Source: Candidatus Altimarinota bacterium (GTDB lineage Bacteria > Patescibacteriota > Gracilibacteria > Absconditabacterales > Absconditicoccaceae). From it: 64,000 nucleotides of DNA. How positions within the stretch are numbered: the first letter of the stretch is position 1; every line of letters starts with the position of its first letter. The notes under the pieces are model-generated. The model was given only the letters and a program-made list of their open reading frames with translations, searched no databases and had not been told where the DNA came from. The position numbers were made by a program, and so were the translations under genes. Of the stretch, positions 35,723-48,161 are shown one piece after another. The DNA lies in NCBI GenBank assembly GCA_021734475.1, contig JAIPIU010000003.1, positions 62,001 to 126,000 on the forward strand, given 5' to 3'.

Positions 35723-35763
35723 AGTCATTCCGGTCTCAATGACAAAGTCTGCAACCGGGATCT
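35723..35763 (+). repeat. REP-like palindromic element
   Basis: AAGTCATTCCGGTCTCAATG...GCAACCGGGATCT in the gap after the VirB1-like gene. Same consensus as the copies at 17555 and 61431; CCGGT/ACCGG can pair. Confidence 0.75.
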
Positions 35764-35791
35764 AAAAAATTTTAGATTATAAACTACCTTC

Positions 35792-36010
35792 ATGAAGTTT
35801 TGAAAATATTTACACTACAAATGAAATGAATACGAAGTTATATGAATAGCCAAACATTCAGAAACATTAGAAGATATGGTAGTTTACAAAGCCTTATACA
35901 GCTCATCAGAATTTGGCAATAATGCATTACGAGTCAGACCAAAAAAAATGTTTGAAGAGACTATAACTATAGATTGAGAAGAAATTCTAAGATTCAAATA
36001 TATTTGATAA
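35792..36010 (+). CDS. DUF1653 family small protein
   Basis: A 72-residue protein covering the whole DUF1653 domain: YLHYKGNEYEVIGIAKHSET, EDMVVYKALYSSSEFG, ALWVRPKKMFEETI and the end FKYIG. The family is small, soluble and of unknown role. The CGA at 35930 lies in the invariant Trp of LWVRP, while the adjacent Arg is AGA; this is one of the cleanest signs that CGA means Trp. It closes with TGA (Gly) followed by TAA. Confidence 0.92.
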
Positions 36011-36049
36011 AATAAAAGTATTTACAACTTTTACAGTATTTACAGTTCA

Positions 36050-39010
36050 ATGAAAAAAACAAATTTAGAACAATTCTTTTGACAAGAAATAACATTTCAA
36101 TGAGTCAGAACAAATAATCTCAAAAATATAGACATAGCATTCCCCAAAAATCAAATCATAACTATGACATGAGTTTCTGGTAGTGGAAAATCATCACTCG
36201 CATTTGAAACTATATATAAAGAAGGTCAATTTAGATATATAGAATCTCTGTCTAGTTATCTTAGACAATTTTTTAATTTATGAGAAAGACCAGATATAGA
36301 TCATTGTACTTGACTATCTCCAGCCATAGCAATAGAACAAAACAAAAAAGCCTGAAACTCTAGAAGTAGTGTATGAACACTCACAGAAATAGATGACTAT
36401 ATCAGACTTCTATTTGCTAAATTATGAGATACATTTTGTTATAGTTGTTGAAATCAAATCAAACCACAAACAGTAGACCAAATACTAAAAACTATTCAAG
36501 ATAATTTTTCTGATCAAAAAATATACATAATCAAAGAATCTTGAAAAATCAGTCAAAAAACAGATCTAGCTGATTTTGTTAAAAAAAATAGAAAAAAGGT
36601 AGAAAAAGGAGCATGATTTACTCGTTATTTATTGATTTCAAATAAACAAGATTCTGATACACAGACAGATCCTATAGAATATTTTTATCTAGAGACACCC
36701 AATGTTCCATCAGATTTTTTTCCTATAAATATTTATTGAATTTATGATCGTATTACTATCAATCAACAAAAAATAGCAAGATTAAAAGAAGATATTATCA
36801 AGATATTATGAGAATCAAATAAATTTTGAATTTATATAACAGAAAGTATCAAACCAACAAAATCAAAAAAAGCAAAAGCAAAACCAGAACCAGAACAATC
36901 TAGTATCCACCGATTCACAGACAAAATGTATTGTCCTACTTGCAATATTACTTATCCTGAATTCACTCCTCAACACTTCTCTCCCAATCGTCAAGAATGA
37001 GCATGTACTCTATGTCACGGTATATGAGAAGTTTTACAAGTAGATATGGATAAAATATTAGATCCTGAAAGTTCATATATCAGATCTATTTTACCATGGA
37101 GAGATTCTAATTTTGGACAAGCTGTATTGAGAAAATTAGCAGAAAAATATAGTATGAATCCAGAAAAAAAACGAAAAGATTTACCAGAATGGTTTCTACA
37201 AGTTGTCTTATATTGAGATGAAGAACTTATTAGAGTAAATTCATGAGGTAAATACGCAAGCATGTATTACAAATGAATAGAAGATATTATAAAAGATCAA
37301 TACGTAAAATGACTCCTAACGGTAGACTTCCAAGCTATGTTAAATATGAAATTATGTCCAGATTGTAATTGAGCAAAACTAAAAAAAGAAAGCCTGAATG
37401 TATTTTTAAATATACCTAAACAAAAGAAATTTAAATATAATATTTGGGATCTACAAAAAATTCCAATGCAAGAAATTATAGAAATAATAAAAAAATTTAA
37501 AGATAATTCAAAAAAAGCAAATAATTTGATAGATAGAATATCAAATCCTCTTTTAGATAGAATATCTACTATAGATGATTTGTGATTGGGTTATCTAATG
37601 TTAAATAGATGAATAGATACTCTGTCATGATGAGAAATCCAAAGATTAAGATTAGCTAAACAGCTATGAAACAAACTTACTGGTATAATATATGTTTTGG
37701 ATGAACCTACAATATGACTAGATCAAAAAGAGATCCAAAAAGCTATAAATTCTATCAAAAGATTAAAAGAAATGTGAAATACAATAGTAGTAGTAGAACA
37801 CAATGAAGAATTTATAAAAGCATCAGACCGGGTAATAGAAATATGACCATGAGCGTGAGATTTTGGAGGAGACATTATGTTCAATTGACCATACAAAGAT
37901 TTTTTGAAATCAAACACACTTACAGCTCAATATATAAACTGAACAAAAAAAGTAAAAATAAAATTTAATCACAAGATGACAAATAAAAAAGTAAAAATAA
38001 AAAAAGCCAGTAAATTTAATTTACAAAATATAGATGTAGATATAAATCTAGGTAGTTTTACTATTATCACATGACCATCATGAGCGGGTAAAACTACATT
38101 AATGTACTCTACACTTTACAAATTTTTGAACGAAAAAGAAAAATTTACACAATGATTCATCAGATTACAGTTATTAAAAAAAGGATTAAGTCGAGAAGAA
38201 ATTATTTCTGCATCAGTAATGCGCAAAGATGACTATAAACACTATGAAAATCTAGCATTACAAGAATTTTACAAAGAATTATGAGTAGAAACAATTTCCG
38301 GACATGAAAATATTAAAAATACTATATATGTAGACCAGACAAGTATATGAAAAACCCCTAGGTCATGTCCTACTACATTTATTTGAACATTCAATAATAT
38401 TAGAAATTTATTTGGATGAACTACAGAGAGTAAATATCTATGATTTACAGCAAGTCATTTTAGTTTCAATTCAAGTAAATGAGCCTGTCCAGCTTGTCAA
38501 TGATATTGATACAAAAAAGTTGAATTACAATTTTTACCAGATACTTATATAGCTTGTGAACTATGTAAATGAAAAAGATACAAAAACGAAATACTGTGAA
38601 TCAAACGACGTTGAAAAAATATTTCTCAAATACTTGAGATGTATGTTTCAGACGCCTTGGAATTTTTCTCAGAAATAGATCATATCAAAAAAGATCTACA
38701 ACTTATGGTAGATATATGATTATGATATCTAAAAATGTGACAACCGGCTCATACTCTATCTTGATGAGAAAGTCAAAGACTTAAATTAATTAAACATTTA
38801 TTAAAAGATTACAGATGACATACTGTATATTTTTTGGATGAACCAACAGTATGATTACATCCTCAAGATATAGAAAAATTATTATATGTTCTAAGAGAAT
38901 TTTTGGATAACTGAGATACAATTCTCATGATAGAACATGACAAAAACATTATAAATTATGCTGATAATATAATACACCTAGAAAACTGAAAACTAATAAA
39001 CAATAAATAA
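36050..39010 (+). CDS. uvrA: Excinuclease ABC subunit UvrA
   Basis: DNA damage sensor of nucleotide excision repair. The 986-residue product has two ABC ATPase halves: Walker [17 protein letters not shown] near residue 45 and [15 protein letters not shown] near residue 680, signatures [15 protein letters not shown] and [15 protein letters not shown], and Walker B VLDEPTIGLD and FLDEPTVGLHP. Zinc motifs are CPTC...CTLC in the first half and CPAC...CELC in the second. The second Walker A (PSGAGKTT) differs from the usual VSGSGKS. CGG at 37829 sits in the SDWVIEIGPGAG motif, suiting Trp. No uvrB is in the window. Confidence 0.95.
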
Positions 39011-39014
39011 TTAT

Positions 39015-40121
39015 TTAAAATATAACCGTAAAACTACCACCAATAGTTTCTTCAAATGTTGGCTTTTTTATAAGTATTTTAACATCATAATTTCACCTCC
39101 TTCAATTTCATTCTATATTAAAAAACCTGTCAGCTATATCATTATCAAATTCAAAATAATATTCCAAAAAAGGATATATATCACCACTCATAGAATTCAA
39201 TAAATTAACTAAACCAAATCTAAGCTGTAATCAAGTATAATCAACAGCTTCAAATATATCTTGAAAACTATCTCCAGTTACTGAATTATCATTGGATATA
39301 ACATTATGTGAAAGTGGATCTGAAGCATTTCCAAATATATTAAAATTATCTCCAAAAATTACTCCCGATAAAGCATTTATATTAGACTCTCTTATCATAA
39401 TATCTCAGTCTACTACCTCTTTAATTACACCATAATAGGCCACATTTTCAGTTGGTATTATAGAAAATTGATTTCACAAATGATATCACTTCAAAGATCG
39501 ATTTACTATCACATCATTAGCTAAACCATCTAGATCTGGATCACAAATATTTAATGTATCATCATCACATAAATTAGAATTAGCAAATCCAGAAAAAATT
39601 TTTGGTGGCAATCTAAAAACCCCAGAAATATAAGTTCAACTATAATTTAATCTATATGTATTATTTCAAGAATAATAAGTACCAGATGTACTATTATCCA
39701 CGCTCAATAAAAAATTTTCTACATTATTATAATCAAGTTTATTGTAGTCTACAGAACTAGCATCAGCCAATGCTGGATCAACATTTCATTCTCACATATT
39801 TGGTATTCTAGTAGTTCTAGAATTTATATTCCAAACTATTCATTGATTATTTCAACTTATTATACTAAATCATCATGTTATTAGATCACTAGCTTTACCA
39901 AAAGAAGAATCATTCAACCATCCACCAGATCATTGAAATCATGGTCATTTATATTTCAGAACTAACTCTCACCTCTCTATTCAAGCCATAGCTCCATAAT
40001 AAGCAATATTATAATCAACTATATCAGAAAAATTATTAACAAAAGGATTGAATATCGAGTAGATACTAAAAAGTATGGCCAATCAGGTAATTATAATAAT
40101 AATAACAAAAGCCAAAAACAT
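39015..40121 (-). CDS. PilX-like exported/pilus-associated protein
   Basis: A 368-residue protein whose N-terminus MFLAFVIIIIITGLAILFS is followed by a helical stretch with YNIAYYGAMAGIERGELVLK, a pattern like the N-terminal region of PilX/type IV pilus minor components. The rest is Asn/Ser/Gly/Tyr-rich and beta-like, with a Cys pair (LCDDDTLNICDPDLDGL) reminiscent of a calcium-binding acidic loop. It ends meeting uvrA convergently with a 4-base gap. A prepilin (45836) elsewhere in the window supports a pilus link, which is inference. Confidence 0.6.
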
Positions 40122-40135
40122 ACAATCAAAAAAAA

Positions 40136-40594
40136 TTATAAATCGAGTTCTATATTAGGAGCACCACATTTATTACAATATATATAACTATGTGGGTACA
40201 ATTCACCACATTGTTTACATTTTATTCTAAGTTTTTCTCAACACTTTATACAACACTCATATTCCTTTGGATTAAAAGTATCACAATTATAGCAAGATAT
40301 CAAATTCAAAGCACAAGCTTCTCTCCAAGGAATATTATCTTTTTTGTAAGAAACCGGCCTAATTATAATATACAAAGGTAATCAAATCAAAGGAGAAAAC
40401 AAAGTAATCAAAATTATACTCAAAACTTGAATTACTACATTATTTGTTCTAGATGCAATATCCTTTCCTACCCATATAATACAGACCACCCACAAAAAGA
40501 TAAAAAAAGAAACTAATATAACAAAAAAATCTTTTACTCCTCCACTAGAAGTAAAATCAAAATAAGGTATATTATCAGCGATTACATTAAACAT
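40136..40594 (-). CDS. Membrane protein with C-terminal double zinc ribbon
   Basis: A 152-residue protein: two hydrophobic helices (about residues 21-42 and 55-72, with a short basic loop between), then PLYIIIRPVSYKK and a cytoplasmic tail carrying Cys pairs CYNCD, CCIKC, CKQC and CNKCG that form a double zinc ribbon. The role is unknown; such tails often bind nucleic acid or protein. It is followed on the same strand by the PilX-like protein gene after a 14-base gap. Confidence 0.75.
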
Positions 40595-40621
40595 TAGAAA
40601 TATATTATAAATTTTAAAAAA

Positions 40622-42838
40622 CTATTCTATCTTTTTTCTAAGTATATCTATTGAACCAGTATAATTTTTCAAGTCTTTCAGAAGATATCAAATTTTTGCA
40701 GGATTAGAAATAATAGATTGTATTATCAAAATACTTGTTCAATCTTCACTATTTTTTGTTGTCATTTGTGATATAGGAAAATTCAATTGAGAATAAGCAG
40801 ACATAATATCTAATATTCACATATATTTATCCAACATCTTGATCTTCAATAAAAAATTATATTCTTGTGCTTTTTCTCAGTCCCAATGAGCTTCTAATAA
40901 ATTAACAAAAGAAACTGTCCTCAAAGCCTTACAATTCATCGTATGTATTTTTATACCATATTTTGATGATTTTGATATTATTTTATCTCATATATTTGGC
41001 TTACATTCAGCACAAATAGTACAATTTATAAATTTATTATTATCTACCACTACAGGTATATAATCAGGTTTTTTTGTTTCATGTTTTTCTATTTTATTTT
41101 TCTGTGTTCTGGATCTTTCTCTAGATGCAAATACTTCAGGATAAACAACCTTAATAATATTTCAATAACTATCTTTTTTTTCAAAAGCTAACAATAATCT
41201 CCTCTCTATCTCATGACGATCAAAAAACTTAACTATTTTATCTTTATCAGAATCATAATTAGCTAATCAAAAATCTTTTAATATTTTATTAAAATCATGA
41301 ATAGATTTATCCAAACGTTCTTTTTTATCCTGAGATCTCAAATATCTCATAAGCTGAGTTTTTGCAGTGGGAGTATGTAAAAATTCCAACCAATGCTTAT
41401 TAGCAGAATATTTATTTTTAAAAACATTTATATGTATTATATCTCCATTATTGGGAACATAACTAATAGGTTTTATTTCTCGATTAACTAAAGCATTTTT
41501 GAATTTTAATCAGATTTCAGAGTGAACATTGAATGCAAAATCTAATACAGTTGCTCAACCAGGAAGTTCTATAACATCTCATCCAGGAGTATAAATAAAT
41601 ATTCATTTTTGCAAAACTTCAATATTCAGTTCATCTTTAAATAATTCTTTTTCATCAGAACTTTTGTATGCATCTACTATTCTTTGTAATCTTTTAATCC
41701 ATTGGGATTGTTGTTGAGACACAGACACTGAAGCATTTTTTTCACTATATGCAAAATGCGCTGCTACACCAAATTCAGCTACGTCATCCATTTCATATGT
41801 TCTAATCTGAATTTCCACAGGAAAACGAAACATTCACAAAATCGTAGTATGAATACTCTTATATCAATTAAATTTGGGTACAGCTATATAATCTTTAATT
41901 TTTTTTATCAAAGGTGTATAATTTTTATGTATTATTCACAAAACCATATAACAATCTCACACACTTTTTGTAATAACCCTATATGCAATAAAATCCATCA
42001 CAGAAGATAAATCACTAGTATTATATTTTTTTTCTAATTTTTCATAAACCCTATACGGACTCTTTATTCTTCACTTTACTTCAAAATCACTAATACCTTC
42101 TTTTTTCAACATATTTGTAATAAGTTTTATTCATCTCTCTGTATATTTTTCTCACTCTCCAAAATATTTCTTCAAATAATTCAATATTCTATCAAATTCA
42201 TCTGGTTGCAAAACCATAAAAGATCAATTCTCCAAATATAATTGATAGTGATACAATCATAATCTCTTGGCTACAGGTACATATATTTTCAATGTCTCCT
42301 CAGCTATTTTTATTCTTTTTTCGATGTTTGGATGATATTGCAAAGTCTGAATATTATGTATACGATCAGCTAATTTGATAAATATAACTCTCAAATCCTT
42401 TGCCATAGCAAGAAATGTTTTCTTCAAAGTTTCCAAATGTCTATCTTCTCATTTATATTTAATTTTTGATACCTTTACCAATCATTCACATAAATCAGCA
42501 ACTTCATTACCAAACTCCTCTTTTATTTCTTCATATGAAATAGAAGTATCTTCTATTATATCATGCATAATACAAGCCTGAATAGAAGAAATATCAGGTT
42601 TTATCTCCATCAAAAATTGCGTAGCCTTCAATGGATGTATCAAATATGGCTCTCAGGACAATCTTTTTTCTCATGCATGAGCTGATTTTGCAAAATCATA
42701 CGCTTTTTGGATAAGTTCCAATTTTTCTATAGCTAAATATTTTGAAGCAACATAAATTATATCATCAACTATAAATTGAGGATCTTCATCATATATAGGC
42801 TTGTAATCAAAAAACGAATCAATTTCTTTTATATCCAT
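40622..42838 (-). CDS. rel: Bifunctional (p)ppGpp synthetase/hydrolase (RelA/SpoT, Rel)
   Basis: A 738-residue RSH protein controlling the stringent alarmone. The HD hydrolase domain has HPLKATQFLMEI, CIMHDIIEDT and KLADRIHNIQTL. The synthetase domain has KSPYRVYEKLEKK, DFIAYRVIT and FPVEIQIRTYEMDDVAEFGVAAHF. The TGS domain has IFIYTPGGDVIELPGGATVLDFAF, and a divergent C-terminal part follows with a CAECKP zinc-type motif. Start MDIKEIDSFF (42838) was preferred; an upstream in-frame ATG would add a hydrophobic stretch. It is divergent from an HD-only paralogue. Confidence 0.93.
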
Positions 42839-42975
42839 ACAAATGAAACTTAAAATAAACCATATCAAAGCTATCCAAATAATCAGATTTTTCAATACTA
42901 TTTTACTTTTTATAGCTTGTTTTTTTAGCTTTTTTAAATATCATAAAAACACATTATATAATATGTCATTTAAAT

Positions 42976-43881
42976 ATGTTAGAAGAAAATTTAGTACAAA
43001 ATTTCTTAAAAGAAATTGAAAATAAGTATCCCAAACTTACAAAAGATTTTGATAAAATCAAAAAAGCATGCAAACTAGCAATCAAAGCACATAAATGACA
43101 AAAAAGAAAATATTCATGATGACCATATATAGAACATCCTCTATCGGCAGCAAAAATTTTAGCAGAAAAATTTGAAGATACTGAATTAGTAATTAGTTGA
43201 ATACTACATGATACAGTAGAAGATTGTGAAGAAATTGACATAAAAGACATATATGATAATTTTGGAGAAAATATCTGATTTATAGTAGATTCTGTAACAG
43301 ACAATATAGATCATTTTCACAAAGATAAAAATAATATTTTCAAAGATAAAATAGAAAAATTACTACACTGATGAATAAAAAATGTTAAATGTTTATTGCT
43401 CAAATTAGCAGATAGAATAAACAATATGGATACACTACAATGACTAAATACAGACAAACAGATCAGAATGAGTTTCGAAACTCAGGCTATATATGAACCA
43501 TTAAAAAAACTCTTTAAATGCGAAAAATACAAAAAAATTGAAATAAAGTTCTGTAAAGAAACTATGGAACACTACTTATTAGCAAATAATATAACAAATG
43601 CTAAAAGTTTTAAAAAAGAATTACTAAATCAGACATTCTTTGGTATGGATAGTGATACTTTTAATATGGTTTACAAAAACACATGAAGCATATCTTGGGA
43701 AATACAAGACAAAGAAGTTTTTGAAAAACTCATAAAAACAAAAGACTTTGATAAAAAGATAGAAGTTTTGAAAATAGAACAAGACACATCATGAAACTTT
43801 TGTGCAGTCTTCAAATATAAAGAATGAAATATATTTTCTGAACTTGAAAGTAAATTAAAAATTCATAATAATTTTTCATAA
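42976..43881 (+). CDS. HD-domain (p)ppGpp hydrolase-like protein
   Basis: A 301-residue protein. Residues about 20-175 match the hydrolase domain of RelA/SpoT: KRKYSGGPYIEHPLSAAKIL, ISGILHDTVEDCEEID, FGENIGFIVDSVTDN and LLLKLADRINNMDTLQG, with the HD metal pair. No synthetase or TGS domain follows; the last 120 residues are unfamiliar. It resembles a small alarmone hydrolase and may balance the divergent Rel. The gene starts 137 bases from rel on the other strand and leads two EgtD-like methyltransferase genes in one probable operon. Confidence 0.82.
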
Positions 43882-43905
43882 GATTTTACATCATTTCAAA
43901 AAAAA

Positions 43906-44862
43906 ATGAATAAAATATATAATCTAATATCAGATTGAGATTTAAACGATGAGCTTTCATACTGTTTGAGGAATAGAACTCTTGAACAAAAATTTTTATA
44001 TATGAATAAATGAGCAGGTACATATTATGATATAGTAAAAATCGATAGTATATATCATGAAACTAGCATACATAAATTCTTTTCTGAATTTGCAGAAAAA
44101 TATATTTTCATCAAAGATAAAAATATAGCAATTGTTAGTTTATGATGTTGAAATTCTGAGATAGAAACATTTATTTTTGAAAATATGAAAAAAGATTTTA
44201 ATATAAGTTATTATTGAGTAGATTCATCAAAAAATATGTTGGAATTATCAATACACAAAATGGAACATATAAAAAATATAGAAAAATATTTCATATGCGC
44301 TGATTTTTCTACTAACGAATTTAAAAGAGAATTAACTCAATTAACAACTAAATCAGATGAAAGAATTTTCACATTTTTTTCAAACACATTTTGAAATATA
44401 GAACCAAATAATATTATTGATATTTTGTATAATCTATTAAAAACATGAGAAAAAATACGATTGGATATACGTCTTAGAAGCTGAACAACCACAAAAGATG
44501 ACCTAAAAGATTTTGAGAAATATCACCGATATCTAGAAAATAAAGAGACTATAAGTTTATTCCATAATCCTATAGAAGAAATTCATATAGATAAAAAAAA
44601 TTGAACATTTGGATTAAGATCAAGTAAAGTAGAACACCTAAACGCAATAAAATATCAATATAATTTTATATTCAATAAAAAGACAAGTATAACAATCAAA
44701 AATGAAACTATAACTATACTTCCATGAGAAGAATTAAAAATTTTAAATATATATACTTATGATCCAGATTGATTAATTAATTTTTTTGAATGACACAATT
44801 TTAAACTAATAAACAAATCAATAAAGGAATGAAGATGACAATTTCTTTTTGAAAAAATTTAA
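43906..44862 (+). CDS. EgtD-like SAM-dependent methyltransferase (Methyltransf_33 type)
   Basis: A 318-residue protein. The SAM motif VSLGCGNSEIETFIF lies near residue 80, the acidic strand end GVDSSKNMLE follows, and FFSNTFGNIEP near residue 155 matches the FxGSTxGNF/IEP motif of histidine-specific methyltransferases of the EgtD type. The substrate is unknown; the Tyr/Met residues that hold histidine in EgtD cannot be confirmed by eye. It is followed after 15 bases by a second gene of the same family and identical length. Confidence 0.72.
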
Positions 44863-44877
44863 AAAATATTATAAAAA

Positions 44878-45834
44878 ATGAATAAAACATTTTCAGATCA
44901 ACAATTATCATCAATTATTTTGTGATTAGAAAAATGAGATATTCCAGTAAAATATTCATATATTACTAAACAATGATCTAAAGCACGAAGTAAAATAGAA
45001 AAATCAAGAACAATTGAATGACAATCATTTTCCGATGCATTACTTTTAAAAAATTCAATTGAAATTTATTTACAAGAATTGTGAGGTCCAAAAGAATTAG
45101 CTATTTTTGATTTTGGCTGTGGTACATGAGAAACAGTCAAAGAAACACTTCTAAAATTATGAAAGATGTGAATAAAAGTTAAATATCATGCTTTTGATAT
45201 ATCACAAAACATAATCAATCTATGTAAAAATAATATTTCTAACATAAATAATTGTGAATTCAATTATTCTATAATCGATTTTGAGATATCAAATCTTGTT
45301 GATATATTATACAATATTCGTTCAAAATACAAAAACATACCAGTGCTTTGATTATTATTATGAAATACAGTAGGTAATTTTAACTCTATGGAAAGAATTT
45401 TAACAAACATACTTGAAGCATTCAGAATTTGAGATAGACTTTGTATAGGTATAGAAAGATCTGATATAAATAATAAAAGACGATTTGATAACATGATAAA
45501 TATTTATCAAAGTAAGGCTGTTTTCAATATTGCTTCAGCAACTATAAAAGAATTAAATTTTGATCTAAAAAATGGAAGATATTATGTAAATTTCAATGAA
45601 AGGTTATCTTCTATAGAATGATTTTTTATAATAGAAAAAGATTTCTCTATAAAAATAAACAATAAAACAATAAACTTTAAAGTTTGAGAAAAAATAAGAA
45701 TTGTACAATCAAAAAAAATAGATGAATCTTGATTTTCAAAACTTTTTTTAGATTTAGATATGAGAATTGCAAACATTAGAACCAATGAATCCAATTCTTA
45801 TTTACAAGCACTTATAAGTTCAAAAAAATATTAA
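44878..45834 (+). CDS. EgtD-like SAM-dependent methyltransferase (second copy)
   Basis: A 318-residue protein with N-terminal KYSYITKQGSKARSKIEKS, SAM motif IFDFGCGTGETVKETLL near residue 80, YHAFDISQNIINLC, and LGLLLGNTVGNFNSMERIL matching the GSTIGNF motif of EgtD-type methyltransferases. It shares length and domain order with the preceding protein but is divergent, so the pair could be a heterodimer or act in sequence. The operon starts with an alarmone hydrolase-like gene. It ends convergently with a prepilin gene. Confidence 0.75.
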
Positions 45835-45835
45835 T

Positions 45836-46534
45836 TTAATCCTTAAAATTAGTTATTAAACCACATATATTTATATCTCATTGAGTCTCTCATATATAGG
45901 CTACTTTTGAACAAAAACGAAATTCTTTAGCATTACTAAGTCAACAATCAGAAGGAAAACTATCTTTTCAATTTTCACAATCAATATAATCTCATCAGAC
46001 AGTATCGGAATCTTTGAGAAACAAACCTAGACCATGTATCTCTCTAAAATATTTAGTTTGTCATTCATAACTAGTTCAAGTACAAGGATTCCAAATTCAA
46101 TTATTTTCACACAGAGCATATTTCATATCAGAATCTTGAATTCAATCTGTTAGATCCAATGGCGCTCGATTTCATCATGATAAATAAAATATTTGCTGTC
46201 CTCCAGTCACAAAAGTATATATAGCATAATATCAACTCTGCATCCAAGCATCATCACTACAATCATTACCTAAAGAATCTCTCAAAGGATTCAATTTTAA
46301 TCGACATTCATCTTTTTGAGATGACCAAGAAAGTCGATTACTGTCTCTTATTTGATAAATAGCTTCTATTCATTCTCTAGCCAAATTTATAGATATTACT
46401 CTTTGCTTTGCTATTCATACATTTTTTAGACCATAATTCACAGCCGTTATAATAGACATCAGTCAAACAGCTACTATTACTACTACAAAAACTATTTCAA
46501 TCAATGTAAATCATTTAAAATTGCTTTTTTTCAT
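45836..46534 (-). CDS. Type IV prepilin-like protein
   Basis: A 232-residue protein with a type III (prepilin) signal: MKKSNFKGFTLIEIVFVVVI, in which cleavage would fall after Gly and the mature protein begins with Phe and has Glu at position 5. The long hydrophobic helix continues into NYGLKNVGIAKQRVISINLA. The globular part contains several cysteines (possible disulfides) and Gly/Trp-rich loops. It probably is a pilin or pseudopilin; processing would need a PilD peptidase not present in this window. Confidence 0.85.
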
Positions 46535-46643
46535 AAATATCTATAAAAGATAAAGATAGTTGAAAGTCCAAGTGAAATAATTAATAATCAATTTATATAA
46601 TAAATGTTTTTTTTCAACAAAAGTTTTATATCATCTTATTATT

Positions 46644-47225
46644 ATGACAGATAGTATAGTAACTTATATAATAGTTGTAGTAATAGCTGCATTAGTAATA
46701 TTATCAAGTATAATTTGATTGGAAAAAATGATCAAGATAATTTTATGAAATTATATTTTATCAAGTATTTGTCTGGCTACGTCTCAATCTATAAATTTAT
46801 GAATCAAATATCTAATAGCAAATCCTGAATGAAAGATATTCTGAATGTCCAACGATTGATTTGCAAATTTTCTATCAAACTGACAAACCACTATAGTTAT
46901 GATAATATACTGAATATTACTTTTTGTAATATATCAAAAGTCCAAAATCACAGTAAAAATACCAGATGATGAAATCATAAAAAAATCACTACATTTGTTT
47001 TTCATACCACTTACTGTAATTAGTTTTATACTAACTCTACAGATAGCTATAATGTGAATAAACATTTTAGATCCAGTTTGAATAACATTTCTAGGAAACG
47101 CTCTAGATCAAAATGAATACTTTCAAATGTTCATCAGAAACACACCTATATGGATACTCTTACATTGAATAGCAACTATTATAATCACATCTGAGATGAA
47201 AATCAGAATCAAAACAGACGTCTAA
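46644..47225 (+). CDS. Multi-pass membrane protein, unknown function
   Basis: A 193-residue protein with about four hydrophobic segments: residues 5-30, 34-55, 83-102, 122-145, with a final helix near 168-185. It begins MTDSIVTYIIVVVIAALVI. There is no known motif. It lies between a prepilin gene (divergent) and a PrgI-like gene (81 bases downstream), so a link with secretion or pili is possible but unproven. Confidence 0.62.
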
Positions 47226-47305
47226 TTTGACAGATTAAACTCTAAAGGTTATAATCTAATATACCTCCACATTGCAACGTTTTAACATTTTAACGTTTTA
47301 ATATA

Positions 47306-47755
47306 ATGAAGGTTGTATTCCCCAAAAACATAAAAAAATGACTACTAAGTGGTATGACTCTACAAATATGACCGATCAGTATCACTATAGTTCAACTTTT
47401 TATTATGGCAATTGGAATAGCTCTTTGATTAACTATTTTCAATGCTTCTTCCAAATCTTGATCAAAAGCAGCAGGATTATTTTTTGCTATAATAATAATT
47501 CTAATATTTGCTGTTATTGCATTTTTCAAAGTATCAGAACTATCTCTTATTCCATTTTTAGCCAAAATAATAAGAAATAATTTTTTTGATACTACAAAAA
47601 AATTCCAAAACAATTACTCCAAAGTAAACAAAACTGATTTAAAAATAAAAGAACTCAAAGAAACTATTAAAAAACAAAAAATAGAAATCAAAACCCAAAG
47701 TAAGTTTAACAAAAACAAACTTGAAGATATAGAAAAATGATGACTTTTAAATTAA
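47306..47755 (+). CDS. PrgI-like small membrane protein
   Basis: A 149-residue protein with MKVVFPKNIKKGLLSGMTL at the start and two hydrophobic helices (about residues 28-47 and 56-75), followed by a lysine-rich helical tail of 70 residues. The 'VVFPKNI..G..SG.TL' beginning and twin helices resemble PrgI-family proteins of type IV secretion loci, a tentative match. The stop TAA overlaps the stop of the convergent fur gene by 2 bases. Confidence 0.55.
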
Positions 47756-48150
47756 TTAGAAAGGGCTATTCTTCATTTACAGTTTCAATCTGACTCATCG
47801 AAATTACCATAAAACACTACCTCTACCTTTTCCAAATTAAATCATTCCGGTAAACCAAGGTCTAGGTTTTTTATTTTTGATACATCTACATTTATTATTC
47901 TACCACTTCTCTCACATACCAAATGTCAGTGTAAATTATCAGATTTTTTCACATCATAGATAGTTTTACTAGTTATTCAGGATATTTTTTCTAATTTTCA
48001 TTCTTCCCACAATTCAGTTAAGTTTCTATAGACAGTTCATATTCATATATATGGATAGTTTTTTTTTAGTTTCTTAAAAATCTGATCAGCATTTTGTGGT
48101 CAGCTTTTACAAATCAAATATATTTCGTTTTTATAACGATTTTTATTCAT
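47752..48150 (-). CDS. Fur-family transcriptional regulator
   Basis: A 132-residue metal-dependent repressor. The winged helix covers residues 5-70 (PQNADQIFKKLKKNYPYIGIGTVYRNLTEL, the last part being the recognition helix), followed by the dimerisation domain with the metal motif DNLHGHLVCERSGRIINVD. The second CxxC zinc pair of typical Fur/PerR is not evident; a single CXG...C arrangement ends the protein (NGNCKG). The ligand (iron, zinc or peroxide) cannot be told from sequence. No typical Fur box is recognised nearby. Confidence 0.82.
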
Positions 48151-48161
48151 AGCTAATATAT

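Noticed and set aside
42839-42895. Upstream start for rel adding a hydrophobic N-terminus
   Set aside because: RSH proteins are cytoplasmic; the internal ATG at 42838 gives the family's normal N-terminus.
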